This document shows positions 1 to 5,005 of a stretch of DNA of 6,357 nt, piece by piece. Position 1 is the first letter of the stretch. The number at the start of each line of letters is the position of its first letter. The notes beneath the pieces are model-generated. The model searched no databases. It was not told the DNA's origin and saw nothing but the letters and a program-made list of their open reading frames with translations. Origin of the DNA: Oligoflexales bacterium (GTDB lineage Bacteria; Bdellovibrionota_B; Oligoflexia; Oligoflexales; CACXFL01); assembly GCA_028282865.1 (NCBI GenBank), contig JANQHA010000420.1, positions 1 through 6,357 of the forward strand, read 5' to 3'. Both the position numbers and the translations under genes were made by a program.

Positions 1-1
1 G

Positions 2-319
2 CTGCTAGAAAAACTCGATCGAAGCTCAGCAGACCTTGGGATCTTAAATCTAACGCAGGACCCTCGCTGGGGGTATCGTGTCGACAACTGCGATTTGAGA
101 AACCTTCTTGAAGCCCTATCGCAAAAGAAACAAGTGATCTGCGTCTGCGATGACGGAGCTACTTCTTATAGTGGAGCATTGTTTTTAAAGTCTCATGGAG
201 TAGCTAATAGCTTTTATCTGAAGGCCGGGCTGGCTGCTTTGTCTGATTATGAACTTAAAAAAATAGACAAACTTTTAAGTTTCGATGATAGTCCCACCAA
301 CTCCCTCGATAACATTTAG
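2..319 (+). CDS. C-terminal part of a rhodanese-like domain protein (5' end outside window)
   Basis: The frame is open from the left edge, giving 105 residues of a longer protein; a TTG at 95 is internal, since the domain starts before it. Residues 47-55 read ICVCDDGATS. Cys49 starts a six-residue loop C-D-D-G-A-T matching the rhodanese active-site pattern C-x-x-G-x-[R/T], where the cysteine carries persulfide sulfur. The following segment (SGALFLKSHGV, then FYLKAGLAAL) matches the usual helix, 'GF.NVY.L.GG' turn and last helix of the fold. The upstream stretch with PRWGYRV and DLRNLLEAL fits the preceding strand and helix. About 25 residues follow the domain and are charged and probably disordered. 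The catalytic loop looks intact, so sulfur transfer or sensing is plausible. The missing N-terminus could be another domain: fusions to cyclic-nucleotide-binding domains have similar C-terminal rhodanese domains, but nothing here proves that. The last 45 nt overlap the convergent - strand gene. Confidence 0.75.
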   Translation: MLEKLDRSSADLGILNLTQDPRWGYRVDNCDLRNLLEALSQKKQVICVCDDGATSYSGALFLKSHGVANSFYLKAGLAALSDYELKKIDKLLSFDDSPTNSLDNI

Positions 320-577
320 AAGCTTAGTTACTACCTCTCCTTTAAACGCTTTGTGAGAAAATGCAATTTTCTCGTTTACCAGGGTGTAAACCAAGCCTTC
401 ACCAGTATGTTTTTGATCAAAAATGAGCTTCGATTTTCCTAGCTTATTGATCGTTACCGTCAGGTTATCGGCCGCGAAATCAAAGTTAACAATTTTACCC
501 AGTTCTCGGCCACCAAGAGCTTCTAGTACTTTGCTCTTGACTGTAGATGGGTCTGATTCTGGTAAGCTAAACTTCAT
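275..577 (-). CDS. Small protein of unknown function, 100 residues
   Basis: I do not recognise the family. The protein has no signal peptide or membrane segment and looks like a small soluble alpha/beta protein. It has an N-terminal helix (about residues 10-21, STVKSKVLEALGG) and then alternating strands (KIVNFDFAAD, LTVTINKL, KSKLIFDQKH, EGLVYTLVNE, KIAFSHKAF). A helix (GEVVTKLLNVIEGVGG) ends it. This order loosely recalls the polyhydroxyalkanoate-granule-associated small protein family, but no diagnostic motif is visible, so that is only an idea for a structure search. Codon use looks natural and the strand pattern argues for a real gene over the opposite-strand frame at 423-617. The start is ATG 575-577, with a weak GGGTGG upstream supplied by a repeat copy. 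A 13-codon ORF overlaps this start (ATGA) and may couple translation. The 3' end overlaps the rhodanese-like gene by 45 nt. Confidence 0.65.
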   Translation of the reverse strand: MKFSLPESDPSTVKSKVLEALGGRELGKIVNFDFAADNLTVTINKLGKSKLIFDQKHTGEGLVYTLVNEKIAFSHKAFKGEVVTKLLNVIEGVGGTIIET

Positions 578-615
578 ATACCACCCGTGTTTGAAATTTC
601 ATCCTGCGTTCTCAT
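574..615 (-). CDS. Possible 13-residue leader ORF overlapping the next start
   Basis: ATG 613-615 begins the frame MRTQDEISNTGGI and stops at TGA 574-576, which overlaps the ATG of the 100-residue gene as ATGA. A consensus AGGAG (624-628) lies 8 nt upstream, a much better ribosome binding site than the weak GGGTGG directly before the main gene. Such an overlap usually means translational coupling. The frame runs through the 29-bp direct repeat, so it may be an accident of repeat insertion and not a selected peptide. Whether the peptide is made is unknown. Confidence 0.25.
   Translation of the reverse strand: MRTQDEISNTGGI
582..610. repeat. Direct repeat copy 1 (29 bp)
   Basis: The sequence begins CACCCGTGTTTGAAATTT and ends CATCCTGCGTT. 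It is identical over 29 bp to the copy at 708-736. Read on the - strand, its end lies 4 nt before the ATG at 577, so it provides the only purine-rich element directly in front of that start. Confidence 0.85.
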
Positions 616-666
616 AAAAAATGCTCCTAGTCGTACTTATTTTGTACTGCCTTCGTCGCATTTTTT
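616..666. repeat. Inverted repeat AAAAAATGC / GCATTTTTT between the direct repeats
   Basis: AAAAAATGC (616-624) and GCATTTTTT (658-666) are perfect 9-bp complements. Two GTAC tetramers (633-636 and 644-647) inside could form an inner 4-bp stem. In the - strand RNA the 3' arm covers the spacer between the AGGAG at 624-628 and the ATG at 613-615. Folding would therefore affect initiation at the 13-codon ORF. The T-run is part of the stem, so it does not look like a normal terminator. Confidence 0.5.
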
Positions 667-749
667 CCTGCGGCCTTGACTGAAAGTCCAACCACGACTG
701 GTATGGTCACCCGTGTTTGAAATTTCATCCTGCGTTTGAATCTTGTCAT
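627..749 (-). other. 40-codon open frame inside the repeat block, doubtful as a gene
   Basis: ATG 747-749 runs to TAG 627-629. The predicted peptide is basic at its start (MTRFKRRMKFQTR), then short and hydrophobic (VTIPVVVGL), then lysine- and alanine-rich (SVKAAGKNATKAVQ). Its TAG stop contains part of the AGGAG used by the 13-codon ORF. There is no clear ribosome binding site before the ATG, and a second - strand frame is open through the same DNA. I favour repeat DNA over a real gene, but the composition is peptide-like enough to record. Confidence 0.2.
708..736. repeat. Direct repeat copy 2 (29 bp)
   Basis: This is an exact copy of 582-610 with an offset of 126 bp, a multiple of three, so both copies fall in the same reading phase on the - strand. 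The sequences on either side of the two copies are unrelated, so the repeated unit is short and not a larger duplication. Confidence 0.85.
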
Positions 750-779
750 CCCCAGCGAACTTTAGTGAGCGTCGGGGAT
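748..779. repeat. Palindrome A, dispersed-repeat type hairpin
   Basis: ATCCCC (748-753) pairs with GGGGAT (774-779). After one mismatch the stem continues with a wobble and two further pairs around a loop of about 12 nt. It is preceded by GTC, giving the GTCATCCCC...GGGGATC look of many REP-like intergenic palindromes. Confidence 0.6.
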
Positions 780-797
780 CTGTTCTAATACCAACCG

Positions 798-822
798 ATT
801 CCCAACGCACGCTGCTGGGAAT
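798..822. repeat. Palindrome B, dispersed-repeat type hairpin
   Basis: ATTCCCA (798-804) and TGGGAAT (816-822) form a perfect 7-bp stem with an 11-nt loop. It sits 18 nt from palindrome A and has related sequence (ATTCCC against ATCCCC), so the two look like a REP/BIME-style pair downstream of the gene ending at 886. There is no T-tract on either side. A role in 3'-end protection is possible, but an intrinsic terminator is unlikely. Confidence 0.55.
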
Positions 823-885
823 AACGACTATAGCTACGCTGCTCCTACTAGCGGCTTAGGCTAACAGAAATAAAGCTGAGTTTCA

Positions 886-1386
886 TCAGGTTCTTTGCGT
901 GATAGGTATTAAGCCGAGCTCGTATGCTTGGCGGCACAAGTCTTCGATCAGCTGCTTAGCTATATGGTTCAAATCCATAGGGGTTTTATCGTTTTCCATC
1001 CAAATGACGTCGCCAAAGGTGTCCATTTTTGGAATATAGATTCTGAGCGGTTTTACTAAGTTCTTGTAATTATGGAAGTATATGATCTCGGTCTTAAATG
1101 CCGACTGTTGCTTGTCTAATTTAAGCTGTAGTTTGTTCATAAGCATAATAAAGCCACAAGGAGATGTATGCTTGGAGGTAGTGAGTTTATATAATTTGAT
1201 TTGCTTCAGCGGATCGGCGTAGGTGTTAAAAATATCAGAAGCATTCTCGACGCGACCGTATAGGCTATCGAGGGCATCTTGAAATGCCGTATGGGCGAGA
1301 TAGCTCGGATTAGATGGATCGCTGAGCTGCCAGCTACCGTTGGAGAATTCTGAAGTTGCTAGGTTCTTGAGCCATTGACGGTGCAT
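886..1386 (-). CDS. Unknown 166-residue protein, second gene of the TPR/barrel operon
   Basis: Family not recognised. There is no signal peptide or membrane helix, so a cytoplasmic location is expected. Residues 1-60 are polar and mixed (SNGSWQLSDPSNPSYLAHTAF, then ALDSLYGRV). Residues 62-131 look strand-rich (IKLYKLTT, GFIMLMNKLQLKL, KTEIIYFHNY, LRIYIPKM, GDVIWMEND). Residues 138-160 form a clear amphipathic helix (DLNHIAKQLIEDLCRQAYEL). It has two cysteines, 77 and 151. ATG 1384-1386 lies 9 nt after the stop of the upstream gene. Its ribosome binding site AAGG overlaps that stop (TAAGG, then 7 nt to ATG), so the two genes are almost certainly co-transcribed and probably translationally coupled. 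The partner is an outer-membrane protein, so a direct physical complex is not obvious; a role in its regulation or biogenesis is only a guess. Confidence 0.8.
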   Translation of the reverse strand: MHRQWLKNLATSEFSNGSWQLSDPSNPSYLAHTAFQDALDSLYGRVENASDIFNTYADPLKQIKLYKLTTSKHTSPCGFIMLMNKLQLKLDKQQSAFKTEIIYFHNYKNLVKPLRIYIPKMDTFGDVIWMENDKTPMDLNHIAKQLIEDLCRQAYELGLIPITQRT

Positions 1387-1395
1387 AACGGTGCC

Positions 1396-3078
1396 TTAGA
1401 AAAGAAGGTTTAATGAAACTTGGCCAACAAATGTTTGCTGCCAATCAGGTTGATAGCGTTGAAACGGCTCTTCGGCCTCGCTAGGTGTTACAATCCAAGT
1501 GGTTTTTTGAACTTGTTGTGAGATCTCCGCGCTAAACCATTCGATGGGCTCTGCCAGCAAGTATGCCTTCCCAGTATAAGTTTGACCATTTGCGCTTACT
1601 TCGCCGTGGTCTGGAAGATCATGGATAAAGAACTCACTTTGATACTGTCCCGACAGCTTTGCCCCTATCGTGAATCCAAATGGTATTTCGTCCCAAAGAT
1701 CAGTTGAGAAACTAGTAGCGGACGCCGGGCCATCTATAGCCAAATCATCATAAACAAAGAAATCATGTTTCAGGCTGACATCAAGCCCTAGGTACTCGGT
1801 GAATTCAAAGTTCCAGATAAATAGAAAAGTATTCACCGCGGTAATTTTTTTACTGTCAGAGTTAAGGACTTCGCCGTATTGATACTTGGCAGCAAATTTC
1901 TTCCCGGGGACTTTAGAGCCTACACGAAGATATCCCGATCTAGTACCGGTGCGGTCTTTGCGCTCGAAGTCGGGGTATATGAAATTTATGCTACCACCCA
2001 TCGAGAGCCATGCCCTAATTGGTGTTGGGAATTCAATCCATGGTCTCAGAATGAAAGAGCCGTATTTTGTAAGCTCTCGGGTCTCTTTCGTTGTTTCGAT
2101 TCTGCGAATATCTTCGAGGTCATCCGATTGAACATTTCGTTGCTCTTTACCTTCGACAAGCTGCTCTTCTGCACGACCTGTTATCTGCAGGCCAAGTGCT
2201 GCTTGGTCGGAGCCAGTTTTGTAAGGAAGTGATATCAATGGTCCACCGAGAAATTGGAAGTAAGTTGTCCGGATAGTATTGGTTTCCTCAGAAAACCCAT
2301 GACGATCAATCAATTGATTTTTAAAGTTTATACCTAGCTCGGCACGATTATCGACTGCCTCGAAACCTTGATGCTTGTAATCTTTTACCGCCTTCTTTGT
2401 CTCTTTAGATGAAAGTCTAACTGCCCGCTCTTTTTTTATCGCTGCTTCGATACGCTTTTTTTCTTTCTGACGGTCTAGCGCTAGCCCTTTTTTCTCGTAT
2501 AGCAATTTGAGGGCTTGAATGTGCTTCAGATAATTTTTACGACTTTTTGCCAGCTTTAGAGGTAATACTACCGCTTTTTCTATCATAGTCTCTGCTTCGA
2601 GTAAGCGGGTTAACTTCAAAGCAGCGATGCCACCATAATAGTTTGCTAAATCAAATAATGCGTTTCCTTCTGGTATGCGCTGAAAGCCGGCAAGGGCTGG
2701 TTGGTACTGCCTCATCCAAAAATGCGATAATGCGTACTCGTAGCTGGTTTCGATATCTAAGCTGTTTAGGTTAAGTTTCGAGAACATTTGATACGACTCT
2801 GGAATTCGGTCTAGTCGGTAAAGTGCTTTGGCAAATAATTGAATAGTTGGCTGATGGTTTGGGAACTGACGAAGCGTTCGGTCAAAAACAATCAGTGCCT
2901 GATTAAATTTACGGGCCTTAAAAAGCGCTAGCCCTGCAGCAAACATTTTTCTGACATTGGCTTTTGAGACTTGCTGTTTACCCGAGCTTCGAGAAGATTT
3001 AGTTTTTGCAATGGCCATCGTAGGAGCTGCAATAAAAAGGCTAAGCCCGATATGCCATGTTATTAGAGGTAATCTCAT
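1396..3078 (-). CDS. Outer-membrane protein with N-terminal TPR repeats and C-terminal beta-barrel
   Basis: The 560-residue product has a Sec signal peptide (hydrophobic core about residues 9-22, likely cleavage after TMAIA, residue 24). Three to four TPR-like helix pairs follow at about residues 43-177, with the signature alanine/glycine spacing in MFAAGLALFKARKFNQALIV. A lysine-rich linker with coiled-coil tendency covers about 195-240. From about 250 to the end, alternating aromatic/hydrophobic residues, tyrosine- and tryptophan-rich strands and acidic loops suggest an outer-membrane beta-barrel. The last residues, VSLNLLF, end in the C-terminal Phe recognised by the BAM machinery. The periplasmic TPR part may bind protein partners or peptidoglycan-associated components. 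TPR-plus-barrel layouts occur in the Slam surface-lipoprotein translocators and other families, but I see no DUF560 signature, so no function is assigned. The start is ATG 3076-3078 with AGGA 5 nt upstream. It is the first gene of an operon with the 166-residue gene. Confidence 0.85.
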   Translation of the reverse strand: MRLPLITWHIGLSLFIAAPTMAIAKTKSSRSSGKQQVSKANVRKMFAAGLALFKARKFNQALIVFDRTLRQFPNHQPTIQLFAKALYRLDRIPESYQMFSKLNLNSLDIETSYEYALSHFWMRQYQPALAGFQRIPEGNALFDLANYYGGIAALKLTRLLEAETMIEKAVVLPLKLAKSRKNYLKHIQALKLLYEKKGLALDRQKEKKRIEAAIKKERAVRLSSKETKKAVKDYKHQGFEAVDNRAELGINFKNQLIDRHGFSEETNTIRTTYFQFLGGPLISLPYKTGSDQAALGLQITGRAEEQLVEGKEQRNVQSDDLEDIRRIETTKETRELTKYGSFILRPWIEFPTPIRAWLSMGGSINFIYPDFERKDRTGTRSGYLRVGSKVPGKKFAAKYQYGEVLNSDSKKITAVNTFLFIWNFEFTEYLGLDVSLKHDFFVYDDLAIDGPASATSFSTDLWDEIPFGFTIGAKLSGQYQSEFFIHDLPDHGEVSANGQTYTGKAYLLAEPIEWFSAEISQQVQKTTWIVTPSEAEEPFQRYQPDWQQTFVGQVSLNLLF

Positions 3079-3116
3079 AACTATCCTAATAAAGTATAAT
3101 CTCTTTATTAAATTTT

Positions 3117-3161
3117 ATCATAGATAGTCAGGTAAGGAAATTTTGTAGATAAATTAGTCAG
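3117..3161 (-). promoter_or_regulatory. Possible promoter region of the TPR/barrel operon with direct repeats
   Basis: On the - strand TATGAT (3117-3122, one mismatch to TATAAT) would give a start near 3110 and a leader of about 31 nt. No good -35 box is seen at the right spacing, so activator dependence is possible. TAGTCAG occurs twice on the + strand (3125-3131 and 3155-3161), 30 bp apart or about three helical turns. One copy lies directly beside the -10. This fits a regulator site but is short enough to be chance. A TATACT at 3093-3098 is too close to the ribosome binding site to be used. Confidence 0.3.
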
Positions 3162-3183
3162 TTACACTGTCTGTGAGCAATCT

Positions 3184-3203
3184 GCGGAAGTACTAGCTTC
3201 CGC
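3184..3203. repeat. Perfect 7-bp hairpin GCGGAAG / CTTCCGC
   Basis: GCGGAAG (3184-3190) and CTTCCGC (3197-3203) flank a 6-nt loop. The hairpin lies between the secreted-protein gene and the TPR/barrel operon. It is not followed by a T-run in the - direction and is only loosely AT-rich on the + side. It may be a second 3'-end element or part of a regulator site. Confidence 0.45.
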
Positions 3204-3230
3204 TATCCTAAATTTTGGTGGGAGGAGTAA

Positions 3231-3255
3231 CCCCGGAAGCTTTTTGCCTCCGGGG
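3231..3255 (-). terminator. Strong hairpin 13 nt after the stop of the secreted-protein gene
   Basis: In the - strand RNA this folds as CCCCGGAGGC, loop AAAAA, GCUUCCGGGG: ten continuous pairs including one G-U. On the + strand the same position is an A-C mismatch, so the structure suits transcripts of the - strand gene just upstream. The sequence after it (TTACTCCTCCC) has no U-tract. It is therefore better described as a 3'-end stabilising or Rho-assisted hairpin than a classical intrinsic terminator. Confidence 0.5.
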
Positions 3256-3268
3256 GACACAATGATAG

Positions 3269-3820
3269 TTACCAGCGCTTTGAGCTTCTAGTGACCCGTT
3301 GAGCTTCTGCTAGGCAGTTGGCATATGGTCTAACATAGCCGGCGTGAGTTTCTCGCAGGGAATCTGGTGTTACTTCGTAGTAACGGGCGATATCAAATCG
3401 TGTACAAAGTGCGAAGTAGGTGGGCTCTCTTACTGTCGCTAGCTTTCTGTTAAGCAGCTTTAGTTGACGTTGACAATTTTGGTTGTAACCTAGGTGGACA
3501 TCCTTCTTGTGAGTCTGTCCATAATCATTTTTGAACGTTATGCGTAAGTATTCATTGAAGCAGCGGAACGTCATTTTGGCCATTTGCTGCTCGTCATCAT
3601 AACCTCCTAGCCGGAACTTTAGCTCGTTGACAATGGCTCTATCTTGATACCTTTTTAAACCAGGTAGGCTGGGCTGTTGCTTCATCCTTAGTAGGGTTTC
3701 TCGCAGTAGTCTCTTGTCTGGGATATCCTCTAGGTTTCTCGATTGCCCAAAGGACGCCGTGGTCATTGCGGTTAGCGTTAGTAGGCCCAAAATTGCAGTT
3801 AATAAGTACTTAGACTTCAT
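3269..3820 (-). CDS. Secreted four-cysteine protein of unknown function, 183 residues
   Basis: The N-terminus is a clear Sec signal peptide: MKSKY, then a hydrophobic core LLTAILGLLTLTAM, with likely cleavage after Gly25 (SFG|QS). No lipobox cysteine is present, so the mature protein of about 158 residues should be released to the periplasm or outside. It is strongly basic and helix-rich (DKRLLRETLLRMKQQ; DRAIVNELKFRL). Four cysteines at 87, 116, 139 and 169 could make two disulfides. I recognise no family. The start is ATG 3818-3820, with a consensus AGGAGG at 3826-3831 and a 5-nt spacer, one of the best ribosome binding sites in the window, so translation should be strong. A sigma-54-like motif lies upstream at 3870-3885 and a strong hairpin follows the stop. 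This suggests a single-gene transcription unit separate from the TPR/barrel operon. Confidence 0.85.
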   Translation of the reverse strand: MKSKYLLTAILGLLTLTAMTTASFGQSRNLEDIPDKRLLRETLLRMKQQPSLPGLKRYQDRAIVNELKFRLGGYDDEQQMAKMTFRCFNEYLRITFKNDYGQTHKKDVHLGYNQNCQRQLKLLNRKLATVREPTYFALCTRFDIARYYEVTPDSLRETHAGYVRPYANCLAEAQRVTRSSKRW

Positions 3821-3869
3821 TCTTTCCTCCTGGAATATAGTGCATCAAGGTGATCCTCGACTTTGTTAA

Positions 3870-3885
3870 AGCAGTTTCTATGCCA
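3870..3885 (-). promoter_or_regulatory. Sigma-54-like -24/-12 promoter motif
   Basis: On the - strand the sequence reads TGGCATAGAAACTGCT. The GG and GC pairs have exactly the spacing of the sigma-54 consensus TGGCACG-N4-TTGCW, and T-G-G-C-A, T-G-C and the final W match; three positions differ. A start would fall near 3859, giving a leader of about 39 nt before the ATG at 3820. No sigma-70 promoter with good spacing was found before this gene. The motif is short and could be chance. No enhancer site was recognised. Confidence 0.35.
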
Positions 3886-4034
3886 CTTTTGGCGTGCCCA
3901 CTTTTTTATATCAAATCAGATGGTTAACGTATTTAAGCTGCTACTATCTTCGGCATCGGTAACTTATTGAAACTATCTCTGGTGTAATTTTGTTTTGGAT
4001 TTTAAGAATCCTTCTTGGTGGAAGCTAGTTAGTT

Positions 4035-4082
4035 ATGATAAATGGTTTTGCTTTAACTTTGTGTCTTCGAAGGTGTGTCTGA
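4035..4082 (+). other. Possible 15-codon upstream ORF of speD
   Basis: ATG 4035-4037 reads MINGFALTLCLRRCV and stops at TGA 4080-4082, 2 nt before the speD ATG at 4085. GGAAG (4021-4025 region) lies about 6-7 nt upstream as a fair ribosome binding site. The only Shine-Dalgarno-like element of speD, AAGG at 4070-4073, is inside this ORF and 11 nt from the speD start. Ribosomes ending here could therefore re-initiate on speD. Short ORFs control SAM decarboxylase in eukaryotes; a bacterial parallel is only a hypothesis. Confidence 0.22.
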
Positions 4083-4084
4083 TT

Positions 4085-4897
4085 ATGATAAAAGTTTCCT
4101 CTAACGATCAGCTTCGGCTTGTGGGCTTTAATAATTTAACTAAGGCGCTTAGCTTTAATCTCTACGATTTTTGTACCGCTAGAACCTATGCAGAACGAGA
4201 ATCTTATATTGAGTACATTAATGATAAATACAACGCAGCGAAGATTACCCACGTTCTCAAAGGTGTGTGTGATATTATTGAAGCGAAGGTGCTCGGTATC
4301 TCTGATCAGGACTACGACCCTTGGGGGGCAAGCTCACTAGTTCTTATGAGTGACATAAAGGGAGAAGTTAGCACCTCTCAAATGCTATCGACTCTCAGCG
4401 GAGCAGCTAAGGTAAAAAGCTCTAGCACTGCGATGCACTTAGACAAAAGCCACATATGTGCACATACTTATCCAGATTTTTTACACAATGGCTCCATCTG
4501 TTCTGTCAGAGTCGATATTGATATTGCGACCTGTGGGGAAATCTCACCTCTCAATGCTCTCAACTACTTATTCGATCAGTTTGAAAGTGATGTGGCGGTC
4601 ATCGACTATGTTGTCCGTGGGTTTACCCGAGATGAGAATGGTAAAAGGGTATACATAGATCATCCGCTCCAAAGTATTCAAGACTACATTAGAGCAGATA
4701 TATTAGAGGACTATTACTGCCTAGATCTATCCTTACAGCGCGATCTCATTTGGCAAACTAAGATGTTACGAACCAAGATCGATGAACAAGACTATTTCTT
4801 GGGTGATGTTGATCTTGAAGATGCCGAAGTTCAGAGGCGCCTTGACGATGTCAAAAGAGAGATGCGCGGTGTTTTGCATATGTTTCCTGAGAATTAA
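4085..4897 (+). CDS. speD: S-adenosylmethionine decarboxylase proenzyme, E. coli type
   Basis: The product decarboxylates S-adenosylmethionine to give the aminopropyl donor for spermidine synthesis in the cytoplasm. It matches E. coli SpeD along its length: GFNNLTKALSF (14-24), QDYDPWGAS (75-83), HLDKSHICAHTYP (118-130), TCGEISPLNALNYL (149-162), DYVVRGFTRDENG (174-186). The proenzyme cleaves itself before Ser122 in DKS|H, and this serine becomes the pyruvoyl cofactor. His127 and Cys150 are at the conserved positions, so the enzyme should be active. At 270 residues it belongs to the long class (E. coli 264), not the short bacterial/archaeal class. The frame is open 30 codons further upstream with only a TTG. 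ATG 4085 is chosen because it gives the family N-terminus; its ribosome binding site is weak and distant, which suggests coupling to the 15-codon ORF. Residues 91-117 form a low-complexity, serine-rich segment before the cleavage site. No speE lies nearby. Confidence 0.95.
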   Translation: MIKVSSNDQLRLVGFNNLTKALSFNLYDFCTARTYAERESYIEYINDKYNAAKITHVLKGVCDIIEAKVLGISDQDYDPWGASSLVLMSDIKGEVSTSQMLSTLSGAAKVKSSSTAMHLDKSHICAHTYPDFLHNGSICSVRVDIDIATCGEISPLNALNYLFDQFESDVAVIDYVVRGFTRDENGKRVYIDHPLQSIQDYIRADILEDYYCLDLSLQRDLIWQTKMLRTKIDEQDYFLGDVDLEDAEVQRRLDDVKREMRGVLHMFPEN

Positions 4898-4915
4898 CGG
4901 TTGCTGATACGCTAA

Positions 4916-5005
4916 CTAGCCCTCTGCTCTGCGACACCTTTTCCTACCCGACGCTATTTGATACAATACATTTATTCATGAGCAAAAAATTTACCGGAGG
5001 GCTAG
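4916..5005 (+). promoter_or_regulatory. Long-range inverted repeat occluding the lipoprotein ribosome binding site
   Basis: CTAGCCCTCTG (4916-4926) pairs with CGGAGGGCTAG (4995-5005): 11 pairs with a single G-U, closing a 68-nt loop. The right arm contains the GGAGG ribosome binding site and ends immediately before the ATG at 5006. The left arm starts 18 nt after the speD stop. RNA reading through from speD would hide the site. RNA starting inside the loop would lack the left arm and leave the site free. A possible -10 for such a start is TACAAT at 4962-4967, though no good -35 is seen. The distance between the arms rules out an ordinary terminator. Confidence 0.5.

Larger units (their letters stand above)
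578..885. other. 308-bp gene-free stretch made of composite repeats
   Basis: This interval separates two - strand genes. It holds two copies of a 29-bp direct repeat, a 9-bp inverted repeat between them, and two palindromes (748-779 and 798-822). Together these look like an intergenic array of dispersed repeats. On the - strand the frame ending at TAA 637-639 is open without stops back to about 857, but it has no convincing start and reads through every palindrome, as repeat DNA often does. No T-rich intrinsic terminator for the gene ending at 886 is visible. Confidence 0.6.

Noticed and set aside
423..617. + strand open frame of 64 codons
   Set aside because: It lies antisense to the more protein-like 100-residue gene, has no ribosome binding site and runs into repeat DNA.
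582..736. CRISPR-like repeat-spacer-repeat
   Set aside because: There are only two copies, with a 97-bp gap, no further units and no cas genes; dispersed repeats explain it better.
1879..2276. Three + strand frames of 61-117 codons
   Set aside because: All are antisense to the well-supported TPR/barrel gene and read as low-quality, mixed-composition peptides.
3093..3098. TATACT as -10 of the TPR/barrel operon
   Set aside because: The transcript would start inside the ribosome binding site, leaving too little leader.
3881..3906. TGCCACTTTT / TGCCCACTTTTTT near-duplicate with a GCCA/TGGC hairpin as a terminator
   Set aside because: The 4-bp stem is too short and there is no upstream + strand gene to terminate; part of it is better read as the sigma-54-like motif.
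3995..4084. N-terminal extension of speD from TTG 3995
   Set aside because: E. coli SpeD starts about ten residues before the GFNNLTK motif, which matches ATG 4085; the extension has no conserved features and a poor start.
4458..4658. + strand 66-codon frame inside speD
   Set aside because: It is an out-of-frame shadow of the conserved catalytic region of speD.
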